NCBI RefSeq assembly: GCF_001435035.1
Contig: NZ_AZEU01000063.1
Span: forward strand, 1 to 32,855
Origin: Lacticaseibacillus manihotivorans DSM 13343 = JCM 12514
GTDB taxonomy: Bacteria > Bacillota > Bacilli > Lactobacillales > Lactobacillaceae
DNA: 32,855 nucleotides
Direction of reading: 5' to 3'
Part shown: one piece after another, positions 25,825 through 32,855 of the stretch
Layout of the letters: each line of letters opens with the position of its first letter
Numbering within the stretch: position 1 is the first letter of the stretch
The notes under the pieces: generated by a model
What the model was told of the DNA's origin: nothing
Seen by the model: the letters and a program-made list of their open reading frames with translations, nothing else
Databases searched by the model: none
Made by a program: the position numbers and the translations under genes

Positions 25825-27378
25825 ATGGCATTATCGTTGAATGCATGTATTTTATTACTTAAAGAACATCACTTGCTGAAAAGCTCAGCCGTCCAAAATT
25901 CCATGGACATCCAAATGTCTGGTATCGCTTATGATTCGCGCAAAGTCTCAGGCCCAAGCCTGTTCTTCTGCAAAGGCTCGCACTTCCGCCCGATTTATTT
26001 GTCGATGGCCAAGGACAATGGTGCGATCACCTATGTCGCCGAGAAACCGTATGTTGAAGGCAATGGGATGAACGCCTTGATCGTGGTGAATGTCACCAAA
26101 GCTATGGCGATTTTAGCGGCAGCTTTCTACGACTTCCCTCAAGACGACTTATTTGTCATTGCTTATACTGGGACTAAAGGCAAAACCACGTCAGCTTACT
26201 TCACCCGTGGCATTTTGGAACAAGCGCACCCTAAGCGCGTGGCCTTGTTCTCGACGCTAGATCGTATCGTCGGCCCGAACCCGGATCAAAAATTCAAATC
26301 AGATTTAACCACACCAGAATCATTGGACTTATTCCATGACATGCGCCAAGCTGTCGATAACGGCATGACCCATTTGGTGATGGAAGTTTCTAGCCAAGCC
26401 TATTTGCGCAATCGCGTGTTTGGCTTGACCTATGATGTCGGCTTTTTCTTAAACATCACGCCTGATCATATCGGCCCAAACGAACATCCGAACTTTGCGT
26501 CTTACTTGCATTCCAAAATGCAGTTAATGGTCAACTCGCGCAAAGTGGTGATCAATGCCGAAACCGATCACTTCGATGAAGTCTACGCAGCGGCAACGAC
26601 CACGACTTATCCAGATTCGATTTATCTGTTTGCTTCTAGCGACTTCAAGCCTAAGCGCGATGATTTGCATATCGACTTCCGCTTTGAAAGCCAAACCTTA
26701 GATACGACTAAGAGCCGCTTTACTTTGGTGCCAGTCACTGAAAAAGCAGCAGCGTTAAACATCGGCGGTCCATACTCATTGAGCTTGATCGGTGACTTCA
26801 ACGAATCTAATGCCACAGCGGCGTTGATCGGTGGGGGCTTAGCTGGTGTTGATGGTGCCAAAGCCAACCCTGGGATTTCTACCGTTCAGATCCCTGGTCG
26901 CATGGAACAATATCCAGTTAAAGACCACGGGTTGGTGTACGTTGATTACGCCCATAACTATGGCAGCATGACGGCGTTGATGCATTTTATCAAAGCGGAA
27001 TATCATGACCCGAAGATCTTAGTGGTCGTTGGTGCCCCTGGGGATAAAGGCGTTTCACGTCGCCCTGGATTTGCCAAAGCCTTGACTGAATATGCCCAAG
27101 TCGCATACTTGACCACTGATGATCCTGGCTTTGAAGATCCAGCAGACATTATCGATGAAATCGATGCGGGTATCGATCATGATAAAGTCACGGTCAACAA
27201 AGTCTTAGATCGTCAAACTGCGATCGAAGAAGCCATTGCGGCAAGCAAACCCGGCGACATTGTCATCGTCGCCGGCAAAGGTGCCGACCAATATCAAAAA
27301 GTTCGCGGCATCGACACCCCATGGCCATCTGATTCCAAAGTCGTGCAAGCAATTGCCGACGCCTCGCAACAAAACTAG
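25825..27378 (+). CDS. murE: UDP-N-acetylmuramyl-tripeptide synthetase, probably L-lysine-adding
   Basis: A 517-residue cytoplasmic Mur ligase that adds the third residue of the stem peptide using ATP. The N-terminal UDP-binding domain has AYDSRKVSGPSLFFCKG. The P-loop is TGTKGKTT (115-122), and the carbamylated-lysine region SYLHSKMQLM has Lys231. The C-terminal domain has DYAHN and TTDDPGFED (430-438). Diaminopimelate-adding enzymes carry DNPR at the last motif; DDPGFED is of the lysine type, agreeing with lactobacilli that use L-Lys. It is 14 bases upstream of a racemase, suggesting one peptidoglycan precursor operon. Confidence 0.92.
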   Translation: MALSLNACILLLKEHHLLKSSAVQNSMDIQMSGIAYDSRKVSGPSLFFCKGSHFRPIYLSMAKDNGAITYVAEKPYVEGNGMNALIVVNVTKAMAILAAAFYDFPQDDLFVIAYTGTKGKTTSAYFTRGILEQAHPKRVALFSTLDRIVGPNPDQKFKSDLTTPESLDLFHDMRQAVDNGMTHLVMEVSSQAYLRNRVFGLTYDVGFFLNITPDHIGPNEHPNFASYLHSKMQLMVNSRKVVINAETDHFDEVYAAATTTTYPDSIYLFASSDFKPKRDDLHIDFRFESQTLDTTKSRFTLVPVTEKAAALNIGGPYSLSLIGDFNESNATAALIGGGLAGVDGAKANPGISTVQIPGRMEQYPVKDHGLVYVDYAHNYGSMTALMHFIKAEYHDPKILVVVGAPGDKGVSRRPGFAKALTEYAQVAYLTTDDPGFEDPADIIDEIDAGIDHDKVTVNKVLDRQTAIEEAIAASKPGDIVIVAGKGADQYQKVRGIDTPWPSDSKVVQAIADASQQN

Positions 27379-27392
27379 GAAGAAGGCTAAAC

Positions 27393-28142
27393 ATGCGACG
27401 CTTTTTTACCGTGATCGGCGGGATGGGTACCGCTGCCACCGAAAGCTACGTCCGCTTGCTGAATGCGCGCAGCAATGCCAAAAAAGATCAAGACTACATG
27501 GATTATATCTTAGTGAACCATGCCTCAGTGCCTGATCGTACCAGCTACATCTTGGATCACACCCAAGAAAACTTCTATCCTTATCTCAAAGAAGATATCG
27601 AACAACAAAGCTTGTTGAAGCCTGAATTTATGGTGATGGTATGCAACACCGCCCATTACTTTTATGATGACCTCAAAAAGCTGACGACGATCCCTTTGAT
27701 CCACATGCCTCACACCGCCATTCAAACCATGGCCAAACAATATCCTGATGAACACCGCATCGGCTTGATCGCCACCAAAGGCACGCTGGCTGATGGCATC
27801 TATGCCAATGAAATCGAAGCCACCGGCCGCGAAGTCGTGCTCGGCGATCAACAGATCCAAGATATGGTGATGACGTTGATCTATGACAACATCAAGGAAC
27901 ATAACCGTGTGGATCCTGAGTTGTATCACGAGATCTTAAAGCAAATGCATGACCGCTTCGGTGTGAATGTGATCGTGCTAGGCTGTACTGAATTATCGTT
28001 AGCTCAAGAAAAAGCCCCAGATCATCCTTATCAAGTGATCGATGCCCAAAGCATTATCGTGGACAAAACCTTGGCATTAGGCCGAGCGTTCCGCGAAGAT
28101 GAGGCTAAAGGTAAAGCGATGCTTGATGAAATCATGCAGTAA
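27393..28142 (+). CDS. Aspartate/glutamate racemase family protein, probably aspartate racemase
   Basis: A 249-residue cofactor-independent racemase. The two catalytic cysteines are Cys84 in VMVCNTAHYF and Cys198 in VLGCTELS; the N-terminal IGGMGTAATESYV is typical of aspartate rather than glutamate racemases. In lactobacilli with an L-Lys-D-Asp bridge, D-Asp is added as the interpeptide bridge, which fits its position directly after murE. ATG 27393 follows AGGAAGAAGG. A strong terminator follows. Confidence 0.87.
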   Translation: MRRFFTVIGGMGTAATESYVRLLNARSNAKKDQDYMDYILVNHASVPDRTSYILDHTQENFYPYLKEDIEQQSLLKPEFMVMVCNTAHYFYDDLKKLTTIPLIHMPHTAIQTMAKQYPDEHRIGLIATKGTLADGIYANEIEATGREVVLGDQQIQDMVMTLIYDNIKEHNRVDPELYHEILKQMHDRFGVNVIVLGCTELSLAQEKAPDHPYQVIDAQSIIVDKTLALGRAFREDEAKGKAMLDEIMQ

Positions 28143-28151
28143 GCAATTGGC

Positions 28152-28178
28152 CCAGACATTTTGTCTGGGTCTTTTTAA
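28152..28178 (+). terminator. Intrinsic terminator of murE-racemase
   Basis: CCCAGACA (28152-28159) pairs with TGTCTGGG (28163-28170), followed by a T run. Confidence 0.9.
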
Positions 28179-28202
28179 TCTTCCAGCTAGGAATCTCAAT
28201 TG

Positions 28203-28485
28203 CCTAGCGGCACGAAAATTTGTGGCCTCCAGCGCCTTGGCGACACTGCGGAAAACTGGACAAGTTGCCGGTGCGGCCGGCTGCAGCTCTCGAACAAAGA
28301 CCGTTCGAGGAGCTTTCGCCTAGATTTTGAACCAAAGAAAACCACTTTGTTTCAAAATCTGCCGGTAGAATCTGCGCATGCCGCCAAAAAACGGCGTCAT
28401 TCTTGATTCTACTGCCACGGGCGATTGTCCAGTTTTCCTCCGTTCTGCCAAGGCGCTTCCGCCCACAAATTTTCTGCGTTGACAT
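28203..28485 (-). ncRNA. Structured element 1 (multi-hairpin, orientation minus)
   Basis: Gene-free stretch forming one closed structure. The closing stem pairs 28214-28263 with 28425-28474 in three perfect blocks: GAAAATTTGTGG/CCACAAATTTTC (12 bp), AGCGCCTTGG/CCAAGGCGCT (10 bp) and GGAAAACTGGACAA/TTGTCCAGTTTTCC (14 bp). Inside, on the plus strand, are hairpins at 28285-28314, 28322-28360 and 28365-28412. Read on the minus strand it matches element 2 (28575-28818) in hairpin order and in its junction motifs. No transposase or known family was recognised. It could be a noncoding RNA or a DNA hairpin element; the lack of a clear promoter leaves this open. Confidence 0.65.
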
Positions 28486-28574
28486 CACTAGCTCACAGAT
28501 TGAACACGCTGAAGTTCAGATATCGCAAATTTTGCTGATTATTGAATGTGCGTTGACCTCATATGTTTTGTAGC
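28486..28574. other. Spacer between the two structured elements
   Basis: About 90 bases, AT-rich, with a small hairpin TGAAC/GTTCA and no gene. Confidence 0.4.
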
Positions 28575-28818
28575 CATCAGGTGCCAGTGGTCTAACGTAG
28601 TGGAGATAATTTGAGGGTGGTGTTGTGAAAGTGATATTGCCGTGAGACACCGGGCTTGTGGCTCGCGAGCAATATCACCGGTAAATTTTGAGACAAGCGG
28701 TTTTCTTGGCTCAAAATTTAGGTGTAAGAGCATCAGCGGTTTTTGCTGATCTCTGGAACCGGCCGCACAGTACCATCCTCAAATTATCGAAACGGAGTTA
28801 GACCACTGGCACCTGATG
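28575..28818 (+). ncRNA. Structured element 2 (multi-hairpin, orientation plus)
   Basis: The closing stem begins with 22 perfect base pairs (28575-28596 with 28797-28818) and continues with GATAATTTGAGG/CCTCAAATTATC (28605-28616 with 28777-28788). Three hairpins follow: GTGATATTGC/GCAATATCAC (28631-28678, itself enclosing a palindrome), TAAATTTTGAG/CTCAAAATTTA (28682-28720) and ATCAGC/GCTGAT extended by AGAG/CTCT (28727-28754). Junctions ACCGGTA, AGGTGTAAG and CCGGCCGCAC (28759-28768) are shared with element 1. A possible TTGACC box (28553-28558) precedes it, but no -10 is convincing. No family recognised. Confidence 0.68.
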
Positions 28819-28896
28819 AGACAGTAGGCACCTATAAGTGCGTGCTTGTTTCACCGCTTACATTAGTATAAATTAGATACCGAGGGGGAATCGATC

Positions 28897-29916
28897 ATGC
28901 AACCATTAACTATCGCCTTTATTGGCAATGGCAAAAGCACCAATCGCTATCACTTACCTTACGTTTTGCAACTTCCTGATCAATTTCAGGTGAAGACGAT
29001 TTATGCGCGCCACTTGGATTCGCCTTGGCAAGCCATCGATGGGGTTCATTACACCACAGATGTGAATGATATTTATGGGGATGCTGAGGTATCGCTGGTG
29101 GTGATCACCACACCGGCAAGCAGCCACTATCAACTGGCCAAAGATGCCTTGAATCATGGCAAAAACGTTTTGCTGGAAAAACCATTCACCGATACAGTGG
29201 CACAAGCTGAGGAATTGTTCGCCTTGGCCAAGGCCAAAAACTTATTCTTGCAATGCTACACCAACCGCCGTTTTGATTCCGACTGGTTGACGGTACAAGC
29301 CGTGATCGATTCTGGTAAACTCGGCGACTTAACGGAACTAGATTCAACGTTCGACTACTTCCGTCCTGAAACGCCGACAAACTCAACTTATCACCCAGCG
29401 GATAGTTTCTTGTACGGCCATGGGACTCACACCTTAGATCAAGTGGTGGGGCGTTTTGGCAAACCAGATCACGTGCGCTATGATGTGCGCCAATTGCTTG
29501 GCCCTGGCAAAATGAATGACGATTTCACCGTAGATCTGTATTACGGCAACTTGAAAGTTTGCGTGCAATCCAGCTATTTCCGCATCACGTCGCGGCCAAG
29601 CTTTTCCGTTTATGGCACGCGCGGAAGCTTCATCAAACAAGATACTGATCGCCAAGAATTTGATTTGAAGCATTTTTATCTGCCAGATCACGACGACTTT
29701 GGGCTAGATCGCCCAGAAGATTTTGGCGTGTTGACTTATATGGATGCAGACAACCAGTATCACCAAGAAAAAGTCCCAACCGTGCGCGGTGATTACGGCC
29801 GCGTTTATCAAGGCGTGTATCAAACTATTGTCAATGGCGCGCCAAAAGTCACGCAAGATGCTGAAACCTTGCAGGTGATGCGGATGCTTGAAACTGGTGT
29901 GAAAGACTTACATTAG
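28897..29916 (+). CDS. Gfo/Idh/MocA-family NAD(P)-dependent oxidoreductase
   Basis: A 339-residue dehydrogenase. The N-terminal Rossmann fold starts LTIAFIGNGKS (an altered GxGxxG, with GNGKST), and the family EKP motif is LLEKPFTDT (Glu94-Lys95-Pro96). The C-terminal alpha/beta domain has DYFRPETPTNSTYHP and the GHGTHTLDQV stretch that resembles the catalytic His motif. The substrate is unknown; sugars or inositols are common. ATG 28897 follows GAGGGGG (28882-28888), with a TATAAA-like -10 near 28867. It is 14 bases from an aldo/keto reductase, so both form an operon. Confidence 0.88.
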   Translation: MQPLTIAFIGNGKSTNRYHLPYVLQLPDQFQVKTIYARHLDSPWQAIDGVHYTTDVNDIYGDAEVSLVVITTPASSHYQLAKDALNHGKNVLLEKPFTDTVAQAEELFALAKAKNLFLQCYTNRRFDSDWLTVQAVIDSGKLGDLTELDSTFDYFRPETPTNSTYHPADSFLYGHGTHTLDQVVGRFGKPDHVRYDVRQLLGPGKMNDDFTVDLYYGNLKVCVQSSYFRITSRPSFSVYGTRGSFIKQDTDRQEFDLKHFYLPDHDDFGLDRPEDFGVLTYMDADNQYHQEKVPTVRGDYGRVYQGVYQTIVNGAPKVTQDAETLQVMRMLETGVKDLH

Positions 29917-29930
29917 GAGGAATTGATTTA

Positions 29931-30791
29931 ATGGCTCATTTAACGAAATTAACTGATACTTATACGTTGTCTAACGGCGTCGAGATCCCGATCGTTGGGT
30001 TTGGCACTTGGCAAACGCCAGATGGTGATGTGGCTAAAGCTAGTGTTGAAGCAGCGATCAATGCTGGCTATCGCCATATTGATACGGCTGCCGCTTATGG
30101 CAACGAAGAATCTGTTGGCGCTGGGATCAAAGCTTCTGGCATCAAGCGCGATGATTTATTTTTAACGACCAAGCTTTGGAATGCTGATCACGGCTATGAC
30201 AATGCGATGAAAGCCATCGATACCAGCTTGACCAAGTTAGGCGTCGATTATGTTGATTTGTATTTGATCCACTGGCCAAACCCAGTGCAATATCGTGATA
30301 ACTGGCAAAGCGTCAACGCTGAAACTTGGCGCGCGATGGAAGATATTCTCAAAGCTGGTAAGGCCCGGGCTATCGGGGTTTCCAACTTCCGCGAACATCA
30401 TTTGGATGAATTGTATAAGACGGCGACGGTTAAGCCGATGGTCAACCAGATCTTCTTGAACCCATCTGACGCCCAACCGGAATTAGTCGCTTATAACAAA
30501 GCACATGGCATGTTGAACGAAGCCTATAGCCCACTTGGCACTGGTAAGATTTTTGCCGTACCAGAACTGCAAAAAATGGCCAAGCGCTTCGACAAGTCTG
30601 TGGCACAAATCGTTTTGCGTTGGTCCTTGCAACATGACTTCTTGCCATTACCAAAATCTGTGCATGCGGATCGCATTCAACAAAACACCGAATTATTCGA
30701 CTTTGAATTGTCCCATCAAGATATGCAAGTGATCGATGCCCAAGCTGGGTTAGCTGGGGAATACACCGATCCAGATACCGCAACATTTTAA
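29931..30791 (+). CDS. Aldo/keto reductase
   Basis: A 286-residue NADPH-dependent reductase of the (alpha/beta)8 family. The catalytic tetrad is Asp51 and Tyr56 (HIDTAAAYGNEE), Lys81 (LTTKLW) and His114 (LIHWP). GVSNF and the PLPKSVHADRIQQN cofactor-binding stretch are in place. NQIFLNPSDAQ replaces the usual NQIxxHP, a small oddity. AGGAGG precedes ATG 29931, at the end of the oxidoreductase gene. The substrate is unknown; similar proteins reduce 2,5-diketo-D-gluconate or methylglyoxal. Confidence 0.9.
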   Translation: MAHLTKLTDTYTLSNGVEIPIVGFGTWQTPDGDVAKASVEAAINAGYRHIDTAAAYGNEESVGAGIKASGIKRDDLFLTTKLWNADHGYDNAMKAIDTSLTKLGVDYVDLYLIHWPNPVQYRDNWQSVNAETWRAMEDILKAGKARAIGVSNFREHHLDELYKTATVKPMVNQIFLNPSDAQPELVAYNKAHGMLNEAYSPLGTGKIFAVPELQKMAKRFDKSVAQIVLRWSLQHDFLPLPKSVHADRIQQNTELFDFELSHQDMQVIDAQAGLAGEYTDPDTATF

Positions 30792-30799
30792 AGCAAATG

Positions 30800-30827
30800 A
30801 AAACCAGCCTTTGCGGGCTGGTTTTTT
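30800..30827. terminator. Bidirectional intrinsic terminator
   Basis: AAAACCAGCC (30800-30809) pairs with GGCTGGTTTT (30816-30825), followed by more Ts. It overlaps the stop of the minus-strand SorC-type gene. Confidence 0.85.
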
Positions 30828-31755
30828 AATTCAGTAATTGACTGGCGGTGTCAGCATCTGTAATCAAAGTATTGACGACTCCAATTTGTAGCAAGGCTTT
30901 GATTGATGGGACTTTTTCGGTGGAGCGAGCAACAGCAATGCGAATCGGCGTTTGTTTTAGCGTTTCTAAAGGAATCGCAATGGTACGCTTTTGTAAATTT
31001 GGCGCCAAAAGTTTGCCATTGACGTCGTAAAATGTACAACAACAATCCCCAATTGCATGTTGGTCTTTCAGCATATCTCGGTCATCTGGCGTCAACAAAT
31101 CGCGCCAACGACTGGTGGTTCGGCGAGTTAACGGGCCACCTACGCCCACTAACGCGATGTCCAAATGGGCCCAGTCGCGGGCCAACTCCTGAAAATATTT
31201 GGCATTCATAATGCCATCGCGTAAATAGCTACTTTCTTGAACGGCGGTCGCGTTGATGAAGACGCTGTTGCCCATAAATTTTCTCGCCAAATCATAAACA
31301 ATCGTATTGACGTGATACTTGGCATTTGCAGCACTTGGACCGCCGACTAATGGTACAAACGTTGCGTTTGCAGCTTTGGGGTGATCCAGTTGGCCAACCA
31401 TCAGAGCCAGACTTGAGCCCCAAGAAATGCCGACCAAATTATTTGGTTTAATGATTTGTTTGAGGTATTGCGCTGCTTCTTGAGCCAATGCGAGATCTAA
31501 GTCAGCATGATCTGAGTTGATTAAATCGACGTTACGCAAATGGTATCGCCGCTTTAGTTGGGCTTCTAAGTCGAGGAGATCAGCATCATTGGTATTGATG
31601 CTGATCGAAACGATATGCCGTTGGCGGGCTTGAGTCAATAATCGGCTGATCGTTGAGCGCCCGATATTTAAATTCTTAGCAATTTGGCTTTGCGTCTGAT
31701 TTTGAATGTAATATTGATAGGCAACGCGAGTCAATAAGCGTTCGTCATGCATCAT
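30826..31755 (-). CDS. SorC/DeoR-type sugar-binding transcriptional regulator
   Basis: A 309-residue regulator. An N-terminal helix-turn-helix (QTQSQIAKNLNIGRSTISRLLTQARQRHIV, about residues 20-48) precedes the sugar-phosphate-binding SorC domain (about 55-305) with GISWGSSLALMV, FVPLVGGPS and IALVGVGGP. The effector is unknown. ATG 31755 shares a base with the stop of the upstream DeoR gene (TAATG), so the two are translated together. Two regulators of different sugar families in one operon, divergent from a glycyl radical enzyme gene, suggest joint control of that locus. Confidence 0.85.
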   Translation of the reverse strand: MMHDERLLTRVAYQYYIQNQTQSQIAKNLNIGRSTISRLLTQARQRHIVSISINTNDADLLDLEAQLKRRYHLRNVDLINSDHADLDLALAQEAAQYLKQIIKPNNLVGISWGSSLALMVGQLDHPKAANATFVPLVGGPSAANAKYHVNTIVYDLARKFMGNSVFINATAVQESSYLRDGIMNAKYFQELARDWAHLDIALVGVGGPLTRRTTSRWRDLLTPDDRDMLKDQHAIGDCCCTFYDVNGKLLAPNLQKRTIAIPLETLKQTPIRIAVARSTEKVPSIKALLQIGVVNTLITDADTASQLLN

Positions 31756-32528
31756 TAGGCCTCCGACTTGGTAACGATGACGTGAGTTAGTTGGCGTAGT
31801 TCGGCTAAGGTAGTCGAGTCCGTTTGTGCGTCAGTGATTAGATAATCGAATTGATCAAAAGGGGTGACTGCAATCAATGAAGTTTGTTCGAACTTGGTGT
31901 GGTCGAGTAAGGCCACGGTAAGCGTTGATTGCTGATGCATCTGTTGTTTAGCTTCTGCATCTGTAAAGCTAGATGAACAAGTGCCTTGCCGATTTTTAAC
32001 ACCACTGGAGCCAAAGAAGCTGATGTCCAATTGTAAATCGGACATGGCATCACGATTTTGGTTTTGAAACGCCATATCGTCCACGTTGTAGTACCCACCT
32101 GGCGTATAAAACGCATTGTCGCCATCTTTTAATGCGATTAACGATAATAAGGACCGCGTGACGATGGTCTTTTCATGGAATTGGGATAAGCCTTGCGCCA
32201 CCAAGGCAGTGGTACTGCCTTGGTCTAAGCCGATGGTGTGCATTTGCGGTGTGATCAAGGCCAATGCGGCTTGGGCGATTGCCTGCTTGGCTTCAGATTC
32301 AGTAGTTTCGCGTGCCGCTACTGGTGGTAATGTGGCCGTTGGCAGCAATTCTGCTTGCCCATAGCGTTTGGCGACAATACCTTGTTTGGCCAGAATCGCT
32401 AAATCGTGACGAACAGTTTCGTCTGAGACGCCTAACGTTTGGACCAAGTTACTGACAGCAAGCGGGGATTGCTGTTCTAATAAAGTCAAAATTCGTTCGC
32501 GACGGTGTTGAATTCCGATAGCTTTCAT
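31755..32528 (-). CDS. DeoR/GlpR family transcriptional regulator
   Basis: A 257-residue regulator. The N-terminal winged helix (RRERILTLLEQQSPLAVSNL...SDETVRHDLAILAKQGIVAKRYG, about residues 9-56) is followed by a DeoR-type sensor domain (about 80-235) with IGLDQGSTTALVAQGL, YTPGGYYN and DISFFGSSGVKNRQGTCSSSF. ATG 32528 follows GGAGG (minus strand, 32537-32541) at 8 bases. It has a good promoter at 32552-32580 that overlaps an inverted repeat. It probably regulates itself and the divergent gene. Confidence 0.87.
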   Translation of the reverse strand: MKAIGIQHRRERILTLLEQQSPLAVSNLVQTLGVSDETVRHDLAILAKQGIVAKRYGQAELLPTATLPPVAARETTESEAKQAIAQAALALITPQMHTIGLDQGSTTALVAQGLSQFHEKTIVTRSLLSLIALKDGDNAFYTPGGYYNVDDMAFQNQNRDAMSDLQLDISFFGSSGVKNRQGTCSSSFTDAEAKQQMHQQSTLTVALLDHTKFEQTSLIAVTPFDQFDYLITDAQTDSTTLAELRQLTHVIVTKSEA

Positions 32529-32682
32529 ATTGACGGCCTCCGTTTGTGTCTAATGTAGCATCCAATCCCAAGAAATTCAATTAGTTTCATTGAACATTTG
32601 TGCAATTCTATCAAAATCCAAGAAAAGCGTTGAATTAGTTCATGTGTCCGCTTAGACTTTTAATCAGAAAGGTGGTTATCTT
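32529..32682. promoter_or_regulatory. Divergent promoter region with repeated operator-like motif
   Basis: Minus strand: TTGAAT, 17 bp, TACATT with TGC before it (plus coordinates 32552-32580). Plus strand: TTGAAT (32630-32635), 17 bp, TAGACT (32653-32658). A motif AATTAGTT(T)CAT occurs at 32579-32590 and 32633-32643, each overlapping or adjoining one of the -35 boxes; the first lies in an inverted repeat TTCAAT/ATTGAA (32577-32594). These could be operators for the DeoR or SorC protein. AAAAGCGTTGAA near 32623 weakly resembles a cre site. Confidence 0.6.
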
Positions 32683-32855
32683 ATGATTGCAACGCAAACT
32701 TATCTCAATGCTCGGCCAAATTCTCAAATTCAAGTGATGAAGACCCACTTATTTAAAACTAAGCGTCAGATCTCAATTGAGCGGGCGATGTTATATACCC
32801 CTGGATTATTCATAGAATTTCAAAAAAGCAGCGCAATCCCATGATTCACACGGGA
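32683..32855 (+). pseudogene. Pyruvate-formate-lyase-like glycyl radical enzyme, 5' fragment with apparent frameshift
   Basis: ATG 32683 follows AAAGGTGG (32668-32675). The first 40 or so residues, including VMKTHLFKTKRQISIERAML, closely fit the N-terminus of PFL-like glycyl radical enzymes (E. coli YbiW/PflD type). After ERAMLYT the frame stops at TGA 32842-32844. In a second frame, reached by one extra or two fewer bases near the CCCC run at about 32799, the reading IIHRISKKQRNPMI is a plausible continuation. So this is a frameshifted gene, a sequencing error, or a truncated remnant. The rest lies beyond the window. It is divergent from the DeoR/SorC pair, which may regulate it. Confidence 0.5.

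Noticed and set aside
28099-28488. Several short frames over structured element 1, both strands
   Set aside because: They are by-products of the inverted repeats, without ribosome sites or family likeness.
28539-28733. Minus-strand frame over structured element 2
   Set aside because: No ribosome site; it crosses hairpins and lacks any recognisable protein pattern.
28203-28818. Ordinary MITE or insertion-sequence pair
   Set aside because: Terminal arms differ between copies, no transposase or target duplication is seen, and only the interior architecture is shared.

Overview
The window looks like a piece of a Lactobacillaceae chromosome, most likely the Lacticaseibacillus (L. casei-like) group. 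This is inferred from gene content: a lysine-type MurE next to a D-aspartate-type racemase, water-forming NADH oxidase and lactate oxidase, a beta-glucoside-type PTS, DUF1129 and DUF951 proteins, several TTG starts, and a rsmG-noc-parA-parB cluster with a parS-like site. That last cluster suggests the origin-proximal part of the chromosome. No phage, transposase, CRISPR array, rRNA or tRNA was seen.

Layout. 1-3.6 kb: NADH oxidase, a membrane protein, and three small unknown genes. 3.65-4.07 kb: a gene-free stretch with its own promoter, many hairpins and a terminator, read here as a roughly 400-nt noncoding RNA. 4.1-7.7 kb: lactate oxidase, flavodoxin with two tiny genes (one a 59-residue membrane protein with a TTG start), a GatD-like amidotransferase and a GyrI-like protein. 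7.7-15.1 kb: parS, rsmG, noc, parA, parB, DUF951, ychF, DUF1129, guaB, then a second, roughly 140-nt candidate RNA. 15.2-21.9 kb: a RpiR regulator converging on a catabolic operon (PTS transporter, cytoplasmic GH89 alpha-N-acetylglucosaminidase, HAD phosphatase). 22-28.2 kb: cell-envelope genes (two-component system with DacA, GreA, MurE, aspartate racemase). 28.2-28.85 kb: a gene-free stretch holding two large multi-hairpin elements. 28.9-32.9 kb: an oxidoreductase, an aldo/keto reductase, two sugar-type regulators in tandem, and a divergent, apparently frameshifted start of a pyruvate-formate-lyase-like glycyl radical enzyme.

The most interesting part is 28203-28818. Two elements in opposite orientation share one architecture: a long closing stem, three inner hairpins in the same order, and conserved single-strand junction motifs. 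Their closing stems and two of the three hairpins have different sequences but are still paired. That pattern suggests conserved RNA (or single-stranded DNA) structure rather than a recent duplication. I do not recognise the family. The RNAs at 3669-4068 and 14968-15107 are the next best candidates for something undescribed.

How the genes work together: nox, lox and flavodoxin are oxygen and flavin redox functions. gatD, the two-component system with dacA, murE and the racemase all concern peptidoglycan (L-Lys stem peptide, probable D-Asp bridge, D-Ala trimming). The PTS, GH89 and HAD genes probably import and cleave an alpha-GlcNAc-capped sugar under catabolite control (a good cre match lies upstream), possibly with the adjacent RpiR protein.
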